From NCBI GenBank assembly GCA_900893395.1, contig CAAHFI010531462.1, positions 1-31,500 on the forward strand: a stretch of DNA of 31,500 bases, in the 5' to 3' direction. Below the pieces are notes generated by a model. It was not told where the DNA came from. It saw only the letters and a program-made list of their open reading frames with translations, and searched no databases. Positions 21,601 through 31,500 of the stretch are shown in pieces. Every line of letters starts with the position of its first letter. Position 1 is the stretch's first letter. The DNA comes from Euglena gracilis. Its lineage: Eukaryota; Euglenozoa; Euglenophyceae; Euglenales; Euglenaceae. The position numbers and the translations under genes are program-made.

Positions 21601-24600
21601 GTGCGTTTTTGCGCCTCCGGGCGGTAAGTGCTGTGTTTTCCGCACGCCGGCCGCGGCGGAAATGGGGTCTCCGCGTCTGCGGTCCTTCGCAACAATCAGG
21701 CGAAGGGCGCCGGTGGTCGAGACGACCGAAAACGGCCGCGGCGACCGGTCGTTTTGCAGCCCGGAATGGGCCGATCGGGCCAAAAATGACGTTTTCTGGG
21801 CGTTCGTCATTTTCGTGCGTTTTTGCGCCTCCCGGGCGGTAAGTGCTGTGTTTTCCGCACGCCGGCCGCGGCGGAAATGGGGTCTCCGCGTCTGCGGTCC
21901 TTCGCAACAATCAGGCGAAGGGCGCCGGTGGTCGAGACGACCGAAAACGGCCGCGGCGACCGGTCGTTTTGCAGCCCGGAATGGGCCGATCGGGCCAAAA
22001 ATGACGTTTTCTGGGCGTTCGTCATTTTCGTGCGTTTTTGCGCCTCCCGGGCGGTAAGTGCTGTGTTTTCCGCACGCCGGCCGCGGCGGAAATGGGGTCT
22101 CCGCGTCTGCGGTCCTTCGCAACAATCAGGCGAAGGGCGCCGGTGGTCGAGACGACCGAAAACGGCCGCGGCGACCGGTCGTTTTGCAGCCCGGAATGGG
22201 CCGATCGGCCAAAAATGACGTTTTCTGGGCGTTCGTCATTTTCGTGCGTTTTTGCGCCTCCCGGGCGGTAAGTGCTGTGTTTTCCGCACGCCGGCCGCGG
22301 CGGAAATGGGGTCTCCGCGTCTGCGGTCCTTCGCAACAATCAGGCGAAGGGCGCCGGTGGTCGAGACGACCGAAAACGGCCGGCGACCGGTCGTTTTGCA
22401 GCCCGGAATGGGCCGATCGGGCCAAAAATGACGTTTTCTGGGCGTTCGTCATTTTCGTGCGTTTTTGCGCCTCCCGGGCGGTAAGTGCTGTGTTTTCCGC
22501 ACGCGCCGCGGCGGAAATGGGGTCTCCGCGTCTGCGGTCCTTCGCAACAATCAGGCGAAGGGCGCCGGTGGTCGAGACGACCGAAAACGGCCGCGGCGAC
22601 CGGTCGTTTTGCAGCCCGGAATGGGCCGATCGGGCCAAAAATGACGTTTTCTGGGCGTTCGTCATTTTCGTGCGTTTTTGCGCCTCCCGGGCGGTAAGTG
22701 CTGTGTTTTCCGCACGCCGGCCGCGGCGGAAATGGGGTCTCCGCGTCTGCGGTCCTTCGCAACAATCAGGCGAAGGGCGCCGGTGGTCGAGACGACCGAA
22801 AACGGCCGCGGCGACCGGTCGTTTTGCAGCCCGGAATGGGCCGATCGGGCCAAAAATGACGTTTTCTGGGCGTTCGTCATTTTCGTGCGTTTTTGCGCCT
22901 CCCGGGCGGTAAGTGCTGTGTTTTCCGCACGCCGGCCGCGGCGGAAATGGGGTCTCCGCGTCTGCGGTCCTTCGCAACAATCAGGCGAAGGGCCGGTGGT
23001 CGAGACGACCGAAAACGGCCGCGGCGACCGGTCGTTTTGCAGCCCGGAATGGGCCGATCGGGCCAAAAATGACGTTTTCTGGGCGTTCGTCATTTTCGTG
23101 CGTTTTTGCGCCTCCCGGGCGGTAAGTGCTGTGTTTTCCGCACGCCGGCCGCGGCGGAAATGGGGTCTCCGCGTCTGCGGTCCTTCGCAACAATCAGGCG
23201 AAGGGCGCCGGTGGTCGAGACGACCGAAAACGGCCGCGGCGACCGGTCGTTTTGCAGCCCGGAATGGGCCGATCGGGCCAAAAATGACGTTTTCTGGGCG
23301 TTCGTCATTTTCGTGCGTTTTTGCGCCTCCCGGGCGGTAAGTGCTGTGTTTTCCGCACGCCGGCCGCGGCGGAAATGGGGTCTCCGCGTCTGCGGTCCTT
23401 CGCAACAATCAGGCGAAGGGCGCCGGTGGTCGAGACGACCGAAAACGGCCGGCGACCGGTCGTTTTGCAGCCCGGAATGGGCCGATCGGGCCAAAAACGA
23501 CGTTTTCTGGGCGTTCGTCATTTTCGTGCGTTTTTGCGCCTCCCGGGCGGTAAGTGCTGTGTTTTCCGCACGCCGGCCGCGGCGGAAATGGGGTCTCCGC
23601 GTCTGCGGTCCTTCGCAACAATCAGGCGAAGGGCGCCGGTGGTCGAGACGACCGAAAACGGCCGGCGACCGGTCGTTTTGCAGCCCGGAATGGGCCGATC
23701 GGGCCAAAAATGACGTTTTCTGGGCGTTCGTCATTTTCGTGCGTTTTTGCGCCTCCCGGGCGGTAAGTGCTGTGTTTTCCGCACGCCGGCCGCGCGGGAA
23801 ATGGGGTCTCCGCGTCTGCGGTCCTTCGCAACAATCAGGCGAAGGGCGCCGGTGGTCGAGACGACCGAAAACGGCCGCGGCGACGGTCGTTTTGCAGCCC
23901 GGAATGGGCCGATCGGGCCAAAAATGACGTTTTCTGGGCGTTCGTCATTTTCGTGCGTTTTTGCGCCTCCCGGGCGGTAAGTGCTGTGTTTTCCGCACGC
24001 CGGCCGCGGCGGAAATGGGGTCTCCGCGTCTGCGGTCCTTCGCAACAATCAGGCGAAGGGCGCCGGTGGTCGAGACGACCGAAAACGGCCGCGGCGACCG
24101 GTCGTTTTGCAGCCCGGAATGGGCCGATCGGGCCAAAAATGACGTTTTCTGGGCGTTCGTCATTTTCGTGCGTTTTTGCGCCTCCCGGGCGGTAAGTGCT
24201 GTGTTTTCCGCACGCCGGCCGCGGCGGAAATGGGGTCTCCGCGTCTGCGGTCCTTCGCAACAATCAGGCGAAGGGCGCCGGTGGTCGAGACGACCGAAAA
24301 CGGCCGGGGACCGGTCGTTTTGCCCCGGAATGGGCCGATCGGGCCAAAAATGACGTTTTCTGGGCGTTCGTCATTTTCGTGCGTTTTTGCGCCTCCCGGG
24401 CGGTAAGTGCTGTGTTTTCCGCACGCCGGCCGCGGCGGAAATGGGTCTCCGCGTCTGCGGTCCTTCGCAACAATCAGGCGAAGGGCGCCGGTGGTCGAGA
24501 CGACCGAAAACGGCGGCGACCGGTCGTTTTGCAGCCCGGAATGGGCCGATCGGGCCAAAAATGACGTTTTCTGGGCGTTCGTCATTTTCGTGCGTTTTTG

Positions 24601-27600
24601 CGCCTCCCGGGCGGTAAGTGCTGTGTTTTCCGCACGCCGGCCGCGGCGGAAATGGGGTCTCCGCGTCTGCGGTCCTTCGCAACAATCAGGCGAAGGGCGC
24701 CGGTGGTCGAGACGACCGAAAACGGCCGGCGACCGGTCGTTTTGCAGCCCGGAATGGGCCGATCGGGCCAAAAATGACGTTTTCTGGGCGTTCGTCATTT
24801 TCGTGCGTTTTGCGCCTCCCGGGCGGTAAGTGCTGTGTTTTCCGCACGCCGGCCGCGGCGGAAATGGGGTCTCCGCGTCTGCGTCCTTCGCAACAATCAG
24901 GCGAAGGGCGCCGGTGGTCGAGACGACCGAAAACGGCCGGGCGGTCGTTTTGCAGCCCGGAATGGGCCGATCGGCGCCAAAAATGACGTTTTCTGGGCGT
25001 TCGTCATTTTCGTGCGTTTTTGCGCCTCCCGGGCGGTAAGTGCTGTGTTTTCCGCACGCCGGCCGCGGCGGAAATGGGGTCTCCGCGTCTGCGGTCCTTC
25101 GCAACAATCAGGCGAAGGGCGCCGGTGGTCGAGACGACCGAAAACGGCCGCGGCGACGGTCGTTTTGCAGCCGGAATGGGCCGATCGGGCCAAAAACGAC
25201 GTTTTCTGGGCGTTCGTCATTTTCGTGCGTTTTTGCGCCTCCCGGGCGGTAAGTGCTGTGTTTTCCGCACGCCGGCCGCGGCGGAAATGGGGTCTCCGCG
25301 TCTGCGGTCCTTCAACAATCAGGCGAAGGGCGCCGGTGGTCGAGACGACCGAAAACGGCCGCGGACCGGTCGTTTTGCAGCCGGAATGGGCCGATCGGGC
25401 GCCAAAAACGTTTTCTGGGCGTTCGTCATTTTCGTGCGTTTTTGCGCCTCCGGGCGGTAAGTGCTGTGTTTTCCGCACGCCGGCCGCGGCGGAAATGGGG
25501 TCTCCGCGTCTGCGGTCCTTCGCAAAAATCAGGCGAAGGGCGCCGGTGGTCGACGACCGAAAACGGCCGGACGACGGTCGTTTTGCAGCCCGGAATGGGC
25601 CGATCGGGCCAAAAATGACGTTTTCTGGGCGTTCGTTTTTCGTGCGTTTTTGCGCCTCCCGGGCGGTAAGTGCTGTGTTTTCCGCACGCCGGCCGCGGCG
25701 GAAATGGGGTCTCCGCGTCTGCGGTCCTTCGCAACAATCAGGCGAAGGGCGCCGGTGGTCGAGACGAAAACGGCCGCGGCGACCGGTCGTTTTGCCCCGG
25801 AATGGGCCGATCGGCGCCAAAAATGACGTTTTCTGGGCGTTCGTCATTTTCGTGCGTTTTTGCGCCTCCCGGGCGGTAAGTGCTGTGTTTTCCGCACGCC
25901 GGCCGCGGCGGAAATGGGGTCTCCGCGTCTGCGGTCCTTCGCAACAATCAGGCGAAGGGCGCCGGTGGTCGAGACGACCGAAAACGGCCGCGCGACCGGT
26001 CGTTTTGCCCCGGAATGGGCCGATCGGCGCCAAAAATGACGTTTTCTGGGCGTTCGTCATTTTCGTGCGTTTTTGCGCCTCCCGGGCGGTAAGTGCTGTG
26101 TTTTCCGCACGCCGGCCGCGGCGGAAATGGGGTCTCCGCGTCTGCGGTCCTTCGCAACAATCAGGCGAAGGGCGCCGGTGGTCGAGACGACCGAAAACGG
26201 CCGCGGCGACCGGTCGTTTTGCAGCCCGGAATGGGCCGATCGGGCCAAAAATGACGTTTTCTGGGCGTTCGTCATTTTCGTGCGTTTTTGCGCCTCCCGG
26301 GCGGTAAGTGCTGTGTTTTCCGCACGCCGGCCGCGGCGGAAATGGGGTCTCCGCGTCTGCGGTCCTTCGCAACAATCAGGCGAAGGGCGCCGGTGGTCGA
26401 GACGACCGAAAACGGCCCGGCGACCGGTCGTTTTGCAGCCCGGAATGGGCCGATCGGGCCAAAAATGACGTTTTCTGGGCGTTCGTCATTTTCGTGCGTT
26501 TTTGCGCCTCCCGGGCGGTAAGTGCTGTGTTTTCCGCACGCCGGCCGCGGCGGAAATGGGGTCTCCGCGTCTGGGTCCTTCGCAACAATCAGGCGAAGGG
26601 CGCCGGTGGTCGAGACGACCGAAAACGGCCGCGGCGACCGGTCGTTTTGCAGCCGGAATGGGCCGATCGGGCAAAAATGACGTTTTCTGGGCGTTCGTCA
26701 TTTTCGTGCGTTTTTGCGCCTCCCGGGCGGTAAGTGCTGTGTTTTCCGCACGCCGGCCGCGGCGGAAATGGGGTCTCCGCGTCTGTGCGGTCCTTCGCAA
26801 CAATCAGGCGAAGGGCGCCGGTGGTCGAGACGACCGAAAACGGCCGGGCGACCGGTCGTTTTGCAGCCCGGAATGGGCCGATCGGCGCCAAAAATGACGT
26901 TTTCTGGGCGTTCGTCATTTTCGTGCGTTTTTGCGCCTCCCGGGCGGTAAGTGCTGTGTTTTCCGCACGCGGCCGCGGCGGAAATGGGGTCTCCGCGTCT
27001 GCGGTCCTTCGCAACAATCAGGCGAAGGGCGCCGGTGGTCGAGACGACCGAAAACGGCCGGGCGACCGGTCGTTTTGCAGCCCGGAATGGGCCGATCGGC
27101 GCCAAAAATGACGTTTTCTGGGCGTTCGTCATTTTCGTGCGTTTTTGCGCCTCCCGGGCGGTAAGTGCTGTGTTTTCCGCACGCCGGCCGCGGCGGAAAT
27201 GGGGTCTCCGCGTCTGCGGTCCTTCGCAACAATCAGGCGAAGGGCCGGTGGTCGAGACGACCGAAAACGGCCGGCGACCGGTCGTTTTGCAGCCCGGAAT
27301 GGGCCGATCGGGGCCAAAAATGACGTTTTCTGGGCGTTCGTCATTTTCGTGCGTTTTTGCGCCTCCCGGGCGGTAAGTGCTGTGTTTTCCGCACGCCGGC
27401 CGCGGCGGAAATGGGGTCTCCGCGTCTGCGGTCCTTCGCAACAATCAGGCGAAGGGCGGTGGTCGAGACGACCGAAAACGGCCGCGGCGACCGGTCGTTT
27501 TGCAGCCGGAATGGGCCGATCGGGCCAAAAACGACGTTTTCTGGGCGTTCGTCATTTTCGTGCGTTTTTGCGCCTCCCGGGCGGTAAGTGCTGTGTTTTC

Positions 27601-28647
27601 CGCACGCCGGCCGCGGCGGAAATGGGTCTCCGCGTCTGTGGTCCTTCGCAACAATCAGGCGAAGGGCCCGGTGGTCGAGACGACCGAAAACGGCCGCGGC
27701 GACCGGTCGTTTTGCCCCGGAATGGGCCGATCGGGCCAAAAATGACGTTTTCTGGGCGTTCGTCATTTTCGTGCGTTTTTGCGCCTCCCGGGCGGTAAGT
27801 GCTGTGTTTTCCGCACGCCGGCCGCGGCGGAAATGGGGTCTCCGCGTCTGGTCCTTCGCAACAATCAGGCGAAGGGCGCCGGTGGTCGAGACGACCGAAA
27901 ACGGCCGCGGCGACCGGTCGTTTTGCAGCCCGGAATGGGCCGATCGGCCAAAAATGACGTTTTCTGGGCGTTCGTCATTTTCGTGCGTTTTTGCGCCTCC
28001 CGGGCGGTAAGTGCTGTGTTTTCCGCACGCCGGCCGCGGCGGAAATGGGGTCTCCGCGTCTGCGGTCCTTCGCAACAATCAGGCGAAGGGCGCCGGTGGT
28101 CGAGACGACCGAAAACGGCCGGCGACCGGTCGTTTTGCAGCCCGGAATGGGCCGATCGGGGCCAAAAACGACGTTTTCTGGGCGTTCGTCATTTTCGTGC
28201 GTTTTTGCGCCTCGGGCGGTAAGTGCTGTGTTTTCCGCACGCCGGCCGCGGCGGAAATGGGGTCTCCGCGTCTGCGGTCCTTCGCAACAATCAGGCGAAG
28301 GGCGCGGGTGGTCGAGACGACCGAAAACGGCCCGGCGACCGGTCGTTTTGCAGCCCGGAATGGGCCGATCGGGCCAAAAACGACGTTTTCTGGGCGTTCG
28401 TCATTTTCGTGCGTTTTTTGCGCTCCCGGGCGGTAAGTGCTGTGTTTTCCGCACGGCCGCGGCGGAAATGGGGTCTCCGCGTCTGCGGTCCTTCGCAACA
28501 ATCAGGCGAAGGGCGCCGGTGGTCGAGACGACCGAAAACGGCCCCGGCGACCGGTCGTTTTGCAGCCCGGAATGGGCCGATCGGGCCAAAATGACGTTTT
28601 CTGGGCGTTCGTCATTTTCGTGCGTTTTTGCGCCTCCCGGGCGGTAA
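18652..28647 (+). repeat. Right zone of the array: second monomer subfamily (GATCGGGCC type)
   Basis: From 18652 copies become more variable, and from the copy with site B near 20281 the prevailing site B is GATCGGGCC, which is one base longer than in the core. GATCGGCGCC forms are interspersed between about 24970 and 27110. The T-to-C substitution in AAAAATGACG returns at 23498, 25197, 27532, 28169 and 28381, and TTGCCCC forms return at about 24322, 25793, 26006 and 27713. Site A is often shortened to GGCCGGCGACC. Spacings range from 208 to 217. The change is regional and not copy by copy, so it reads as a separate homogenisation domain with a transition at roughly 19-20 kb. No unique sequence lies at the transition. 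Confidence 0.8.
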
Positions 28648-28808
28648 GTGCTGTGTTTTCCCGCACGCCGGCCGCGGCGGAAATGGGGTCTCCGCGTCTG
28701 CGGTCCTTCGCAACAATCAGGCGAAGGGCCGGTGGTCGAGACGACCGAAAACGGCCGCGCGCGACCGGTCGTTTTTGCAGCCCGGAATGGGCCCGATCGG
28801 GCGGTAAA
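28648..28808 (+). repeat. Shortened monomer (about 161 bp), lacking the TGACG inverted-repeat block
   Basis: The copy runs normally to the site B palindrome and then passes straight from GATCGGG into CGGTAAAG at about 28795-28806. Relative to neighbours about 57 bp is missing: the A-run, both TGACG motifs and the T-rich stretch up to CCTCCCGGG. CGGG is present at both breakpoints in intact copies, so a deletion at short homology would give exactly this junction. The following bases (GTTGCTGTTGTT) also have doubled letters. Confidence 0.8.
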
Positions 28809-30089
28809 GTTGCTGTTGTTTTCCGCACGCCGGCGCGGGCGGAAATGGGGTCCCGCGTCTGCGGTCCTTCGCAACAATCAGGCGAAGGGCGCCGTGGTCG
28901 AGACGACCGAAAACGGCCCCGGCGACCGGTCGTTTTGCAGCCCGGAATGGGCCGATCGGGCCAAAAATGACGTTTTCTGGGCGTTCGTCATTTTCGTGCG
29001 TTTTTGCGCCTCCCGGGCGGTAAGTGCTGTGTTTTCCGCACGCCGGCCGCGGCGGAAATGGGGTCTCCGCGTCTGCGTCCTTCGCAACAATCAGGCGAAG
29101 GGCGCCGGTGGTCGAGACGACGAAAACGGCCGCGGCGACCGGTCGTTTTGCCCCGGAATGGGCCGATCGGGCCAAAAATGACGTTTTCTGGGCGTTCGTC
29201 ATTTTCGTGCGTTTTGCGCCTCCCGGGCGGTAAGTGCTGTGTTTTCCGCACGCCGGCCGCGGCGGAAATGGGGTCTCCGCGTCTGCGGTCCTTCGAACAA
29301 TCAGGCGAAGGGCGCCGGTGGTCGAGAGACCGAAAACGGCCCCGGCGACCGGTCGTTTTGCAGCCCGGAATGGGCCGATCGGGCCAAAAAATGACGTTTT
29401 CTGGGCGTTCGTCATTTTCGTGCGTTTTGCGCCTCCCGGGCGGTAAGTGCTGTGTTTTCCGCACGCCGGCCGCGGCGGAAATGGGGTCTCCGCGTCTGCG
29501 GTCTTCGCAACAATCAGGCGAAAGGGCGCCCGGTGGTCGAGACGACCGAAAACGGCCCCGGGCGACCGGTCGTTTTGCCCCCGGAATGGGCCGATCGGGG
29601 CCAAAATTGACGTTTTTCTGGGCGTTCGTCATTTTCGTGCGTTTTTGCGCCTCCCGGGCGGTAAGTGCTGTGTTTTCCGCACGCCGGCCGCGGCGGAAAT
29701 GGGGTCTCCGCGTCTCGGTCCTTCGCAAAATCAGGCGAAGGGCGCCGTGGTCGAGACGACCGAAAACGGCGCGGCGACCGGTCGTTTTGCAGCCCGGAAT
29801 GGGCCGATCGGGGCAAAAATGACGTTTTCTGGGCGTTTCGTCATTTTCGTGCGTTTTTGCGCCTCCCGGGCGGTAAGTGCTGTGTTTCCCGCACGCCCGG
29901 CCGCGGCGGAAATGGGGTCCTCCGCGTCTGCGGTCCTTCGCAACAATCAGGCGAAGGGCCGGTGGTCGAGACGACCGAAAAACGGCCGCGGCGACCGGTC
30001 GTTTTGCAGCCCGGAATGGCCGATCGGGGCCAAAATGACGTTTTTCTGGGCGTTGCATTTTCGTGCGTTTTTGCGCCTCCCGGGGGTAA

Positions 30090-30256
30090 GTGCTGTGTTT
30101 TCCGCACGCCGGCCGCGGCGGAAATGGGGTCTCCGCGTCTGCGGTCCTTCGCAACAATCAGGCGAAGGGGCGGTGGTCGAGACGACCGAAAACGGCCCCC
30201 CCGGCGCCGAACCGATCCCCCCGGTTCTGCCCCGAATGGCCCGTCGGGCCCGGTAA
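30090..30256 (+). repeat. Shortened monomer (167 bp), same block missing and site A region altered
   Basis: After a normal first half, the region around 30194-30235 is changed into C-rich sequence (CCCCCCCGGCGCC, GATCCCCCCGG) and the CGACCGGTCG palindrome is lost. The unit then goes from GTCGGGCCC directly into GGTAAG near 30244-30253, omitting the TGACG inverted-repeat block. This is the second of three such losses within about 2 kb. Confidence 0.75.
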
Positions 30257-30472
30257 GTGCTGTGTTTTTCCGCACGCCGGCCGCGGCGGAAATGGGTCCC
30301 CGCGTCTGCGGTCCTTCGCAAACAATCAGGCGAAGGGCGCCGGTGGTCGAACGACCCGAAAACGGCCCGGCGACCGGTCGTTTTGCAGCCCGAATGGGCC
30401 GATCGGCCAAAAATGACGTTTTCTGGGCGTTCGTCATTTTCGTGCGTTTTTTTCCCGCCTCCCGGGCGGTAA

Positions 30473-30647
30473 GTGCTGTGTTTTTCCGCACGCCGGCCCG
30501 CGGCGGAAAATGGGTTCTCCGCGTCTGCGGTCCTTCGCAACATCAGGCGAAGGGCCCGGTGGTCGAGACGACCGAAAACGGCCGGCGACGGTCGTTTTGC
30601 AGCCCGGAATGGGGCCGATTCGGGGCGTTAGTGCCCTTTTTTTGCGC
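30473..30647 (+). repeat. Shortened monomer (about 175 bp), TGACG block replaced by a short remnant
   Basis: After GGGGCCGATTCGGGG the copy continues with GCGTTAGTGCCC, a T-run and GCGCTGTTGCTG (about 30619-30650), then rejoins the unit at TTTCCGCACG. Both TGACG motifs and CCTCCCGGGCGGTAAG are missing or unrecognisable. The remnant TTTTGCGC matches the normal T-rich segment, so this looks like an internal deletion plus local scrambling. This is the third loss of the same block near the right end. Confidence 0.65.
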
Positions 30648-31500
30648 TGTTGCTGTTTTTTCCGCACGCCGGCCGCGGCGGAAATGGGGTCTCCGCGTCT
30701 GCGGTCCTTCGCAACAATCAGGCGAAGGGCGCCGGTGGTCGAGACGACCGAAAACGGCCGCGGCGACCGGTCGTTTTGCAGCCCGGAATGGGCCGATCGA
30801 GCCCAAAATGACGTTTTCTGGGCGTTCGTCATTTTGTGCGTTTTTGCGCCTCCCGGGCGGTAAGTGCTGTTTTTCCGCACGCCGGCCCGCGGCGGAAATG
30901 GGGTTCTCCGCGTCCTGCGGTCCTTCGCAACAATCAGGCGAAGGGCCCGGTGGTCGAGACGACCGAAAACGGCCGGCGACCGGTCGTTTTGGCCCGGATG
31001 GGCGATCGGGGCCAAAAATGACGTTTTCTGGGCGTTCGTCATTTTCGTGCGTTTTTTGCGCCTCCGGGGGTAAGTGCTGTGTTTTCCGCACGCCGGCCGC
31101 GGCGGAAATGGGGTTCCGCGTCTGCGTCCTTCCAACAATCAGGCGAAGGGCGCCGGTGGTCGAGACGACCGAACGGCCCGGCGACCGGTCGTTTTGAGCC
31201 CGGAATGGCCGATCGGGCCAAAATGACGTTTCTGGGCGTTCGTCATTTTGTGCGTTTTTTGCGCCTCCCGGGCGGTAAGTGCTGTGTTTTTTCCCGCACG
31301 CCGGCCGCGGCGGAAATGGGGTCTCCGCGTCTGCGGTCCTTCGCAACAATCAGGCGAAGGGCCGGGGGTCGAGACGACCGAAAACGGCCCGCGACCGGTC
31401 GTTTTGCAGCCCGGAATGGGCCGATCGGGCCAAAAATGACGTTTTCTGGGCGTTCGTCATTTTTTCGTGCGTTTTTGGCCTCCGGGCGGTAAGTGCTGTG

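Larger units (their letters stand above)
1..31500 (+). repeat. Tandem satellite DNA array, 214-bp monomer, about 148 head-to-tail copies
   Basis: The same unit repeats without interruption across the window, always in the same orientation. Using the anchor GTGCTGTGTTTTCCGCAC as unit start, I place 149 anchors between 129 and 31493, giving about 148 complete intervals with a mean near 212 bp. The commonest spacing is 214, then 213, with 210-216 for most of the rest. Both ends of the window lie inside a monomer, so the array is longer than 31.5 kb. No unique sequence, inverted copy or inserted element breaks it. Long arrays of this kind are known from eukaryotic heterochromatin such as centromeres, pericentromeres and subtelomeres; placement here is inference. 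I do not recognise the monomer as a named family. A ribosomal spacer subrepeat is a weaker alternative, because no rRNA gene is present and the array is very long. Confidence 0.98.
28648..31500 (+). repeat. Degraded right end of the visible array
   Basis: About 13 copies with many more differences per unit than elsewhere. Homopolymers are lengthened (runs of C near 30197 and 30217, runs of T near 30448, 30637 and 31285), bases are doubled (GGTCCTCC, GGGTTCTCC, GGCCCGCG), and three copies are shortened. The unit can be followed to the last base, so the array continues beyond the window. Either the satellite decays towards an edge here or this end of the assembly is poorly polished; the doubled bases favour at least some sequencing error. 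Confidence 0.8.

Noticed and set aside
24897-26375. Long minus-strand open frame (492 codons), and another at 20740-22125
   Set aside because: Same cause on the opposite strand; the predicted proteins are only translations of the repeat, with no recognisable domain, start signal or codon bias.
1-31500. CRISPR array
   Set aside because: Units are 214 bp and repeat end to end, with no short repeat separated by unique spacers and no cas genes.
1-31500. Tandem protein-coding repeat gene or surface-protein gene
   Set aside because: A coding repeat would have a period divisible by three and indels in multiples of three. The commonest period is 214 and most indels are one base.
1-31500. Ribosomal spacer subrepeats, tRNA or snRNA clusters
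   Set aside because: No rRNA, tRNA box A/B or snRNA-like sequence was recognised in the unit, and no such gene interrupts the array.
1-31500. Transposable element or element-derived tandem array
   Set aside because: No terminal inverted repeats, target-site duplications, reverse transcriptase or transposase fragments are visible; the internal dyads are short and lie within the unit, not at its ends.

Overview
The whole window is one head-to-tail satellite DNA array. A GC-rich monomer with a consensus length of 214 bp recurs about 148 times in one orientation, from the first base to the last. The window starts and ends inside a monomer, so neither array edge nor any unique flank is visible. 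I find no real gene, RNA gene, transposon, CRISPR array or other unique sequence. Both strands are rich in open frames (up to about 550 codons), but these follow from there being only two stop triplets per monomer per strand and from a period that is not a multiple of three.

Organism: the size and purity of the array suggest heterochromatin (centromeric, pericentromeric or subtelomeric) of a eukaryotic chromosome assembled from long reads. I do not recognise the monomer as a named family and cannot assign a taxon. The consensus unit (taken at 8179-8392) has 74 G, 62 C, 46 T and 32 A, which is 63.6% GC. It has 33 CpG against about 21 expected, so there is no CpG depletion.

Layout: (1) 1-5405 is a heterogeneous left zone with many 1-3 nt indels, one hybrid copy (3286-3504) and a T/C substitution. 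(2) 5406-18651 is a highly homogenised core of 62 copies. All differences I noticed there lie in a stretch of about 55 bp of the monomer, at three small indel sites. In 9887-18438 the variants fall in a 5-copy register (about 1.07 kb), partly paired into 10 copies (about 2.14 kb), which suggests a cryptic higher-order repeat. (3) 18652-28647 diverges again and, from about 20.28 kb, switches to a different version of one palindromic site. (4) 28648-31500 is the most degraded part, with stretched homopolymer runs and three shortened copies that lack the same block of about 55 bp.

Within each monomer I see several dyad symmetries, a site matching 8 of 9 fixed positions of the mammalian CENP-B box, an inverted pair of TGACG motifs, and a consensus-like splice donor and acceptor. 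These are sequence matches only; no function is shown. Because most variation is short indels, some of it may be residual long-read or assembly error, especially at the two ends. The core contains an internal control, a duplicated 11-mer of which only one copy varies, that argues against simple composition-driven error at one of the variable sites.
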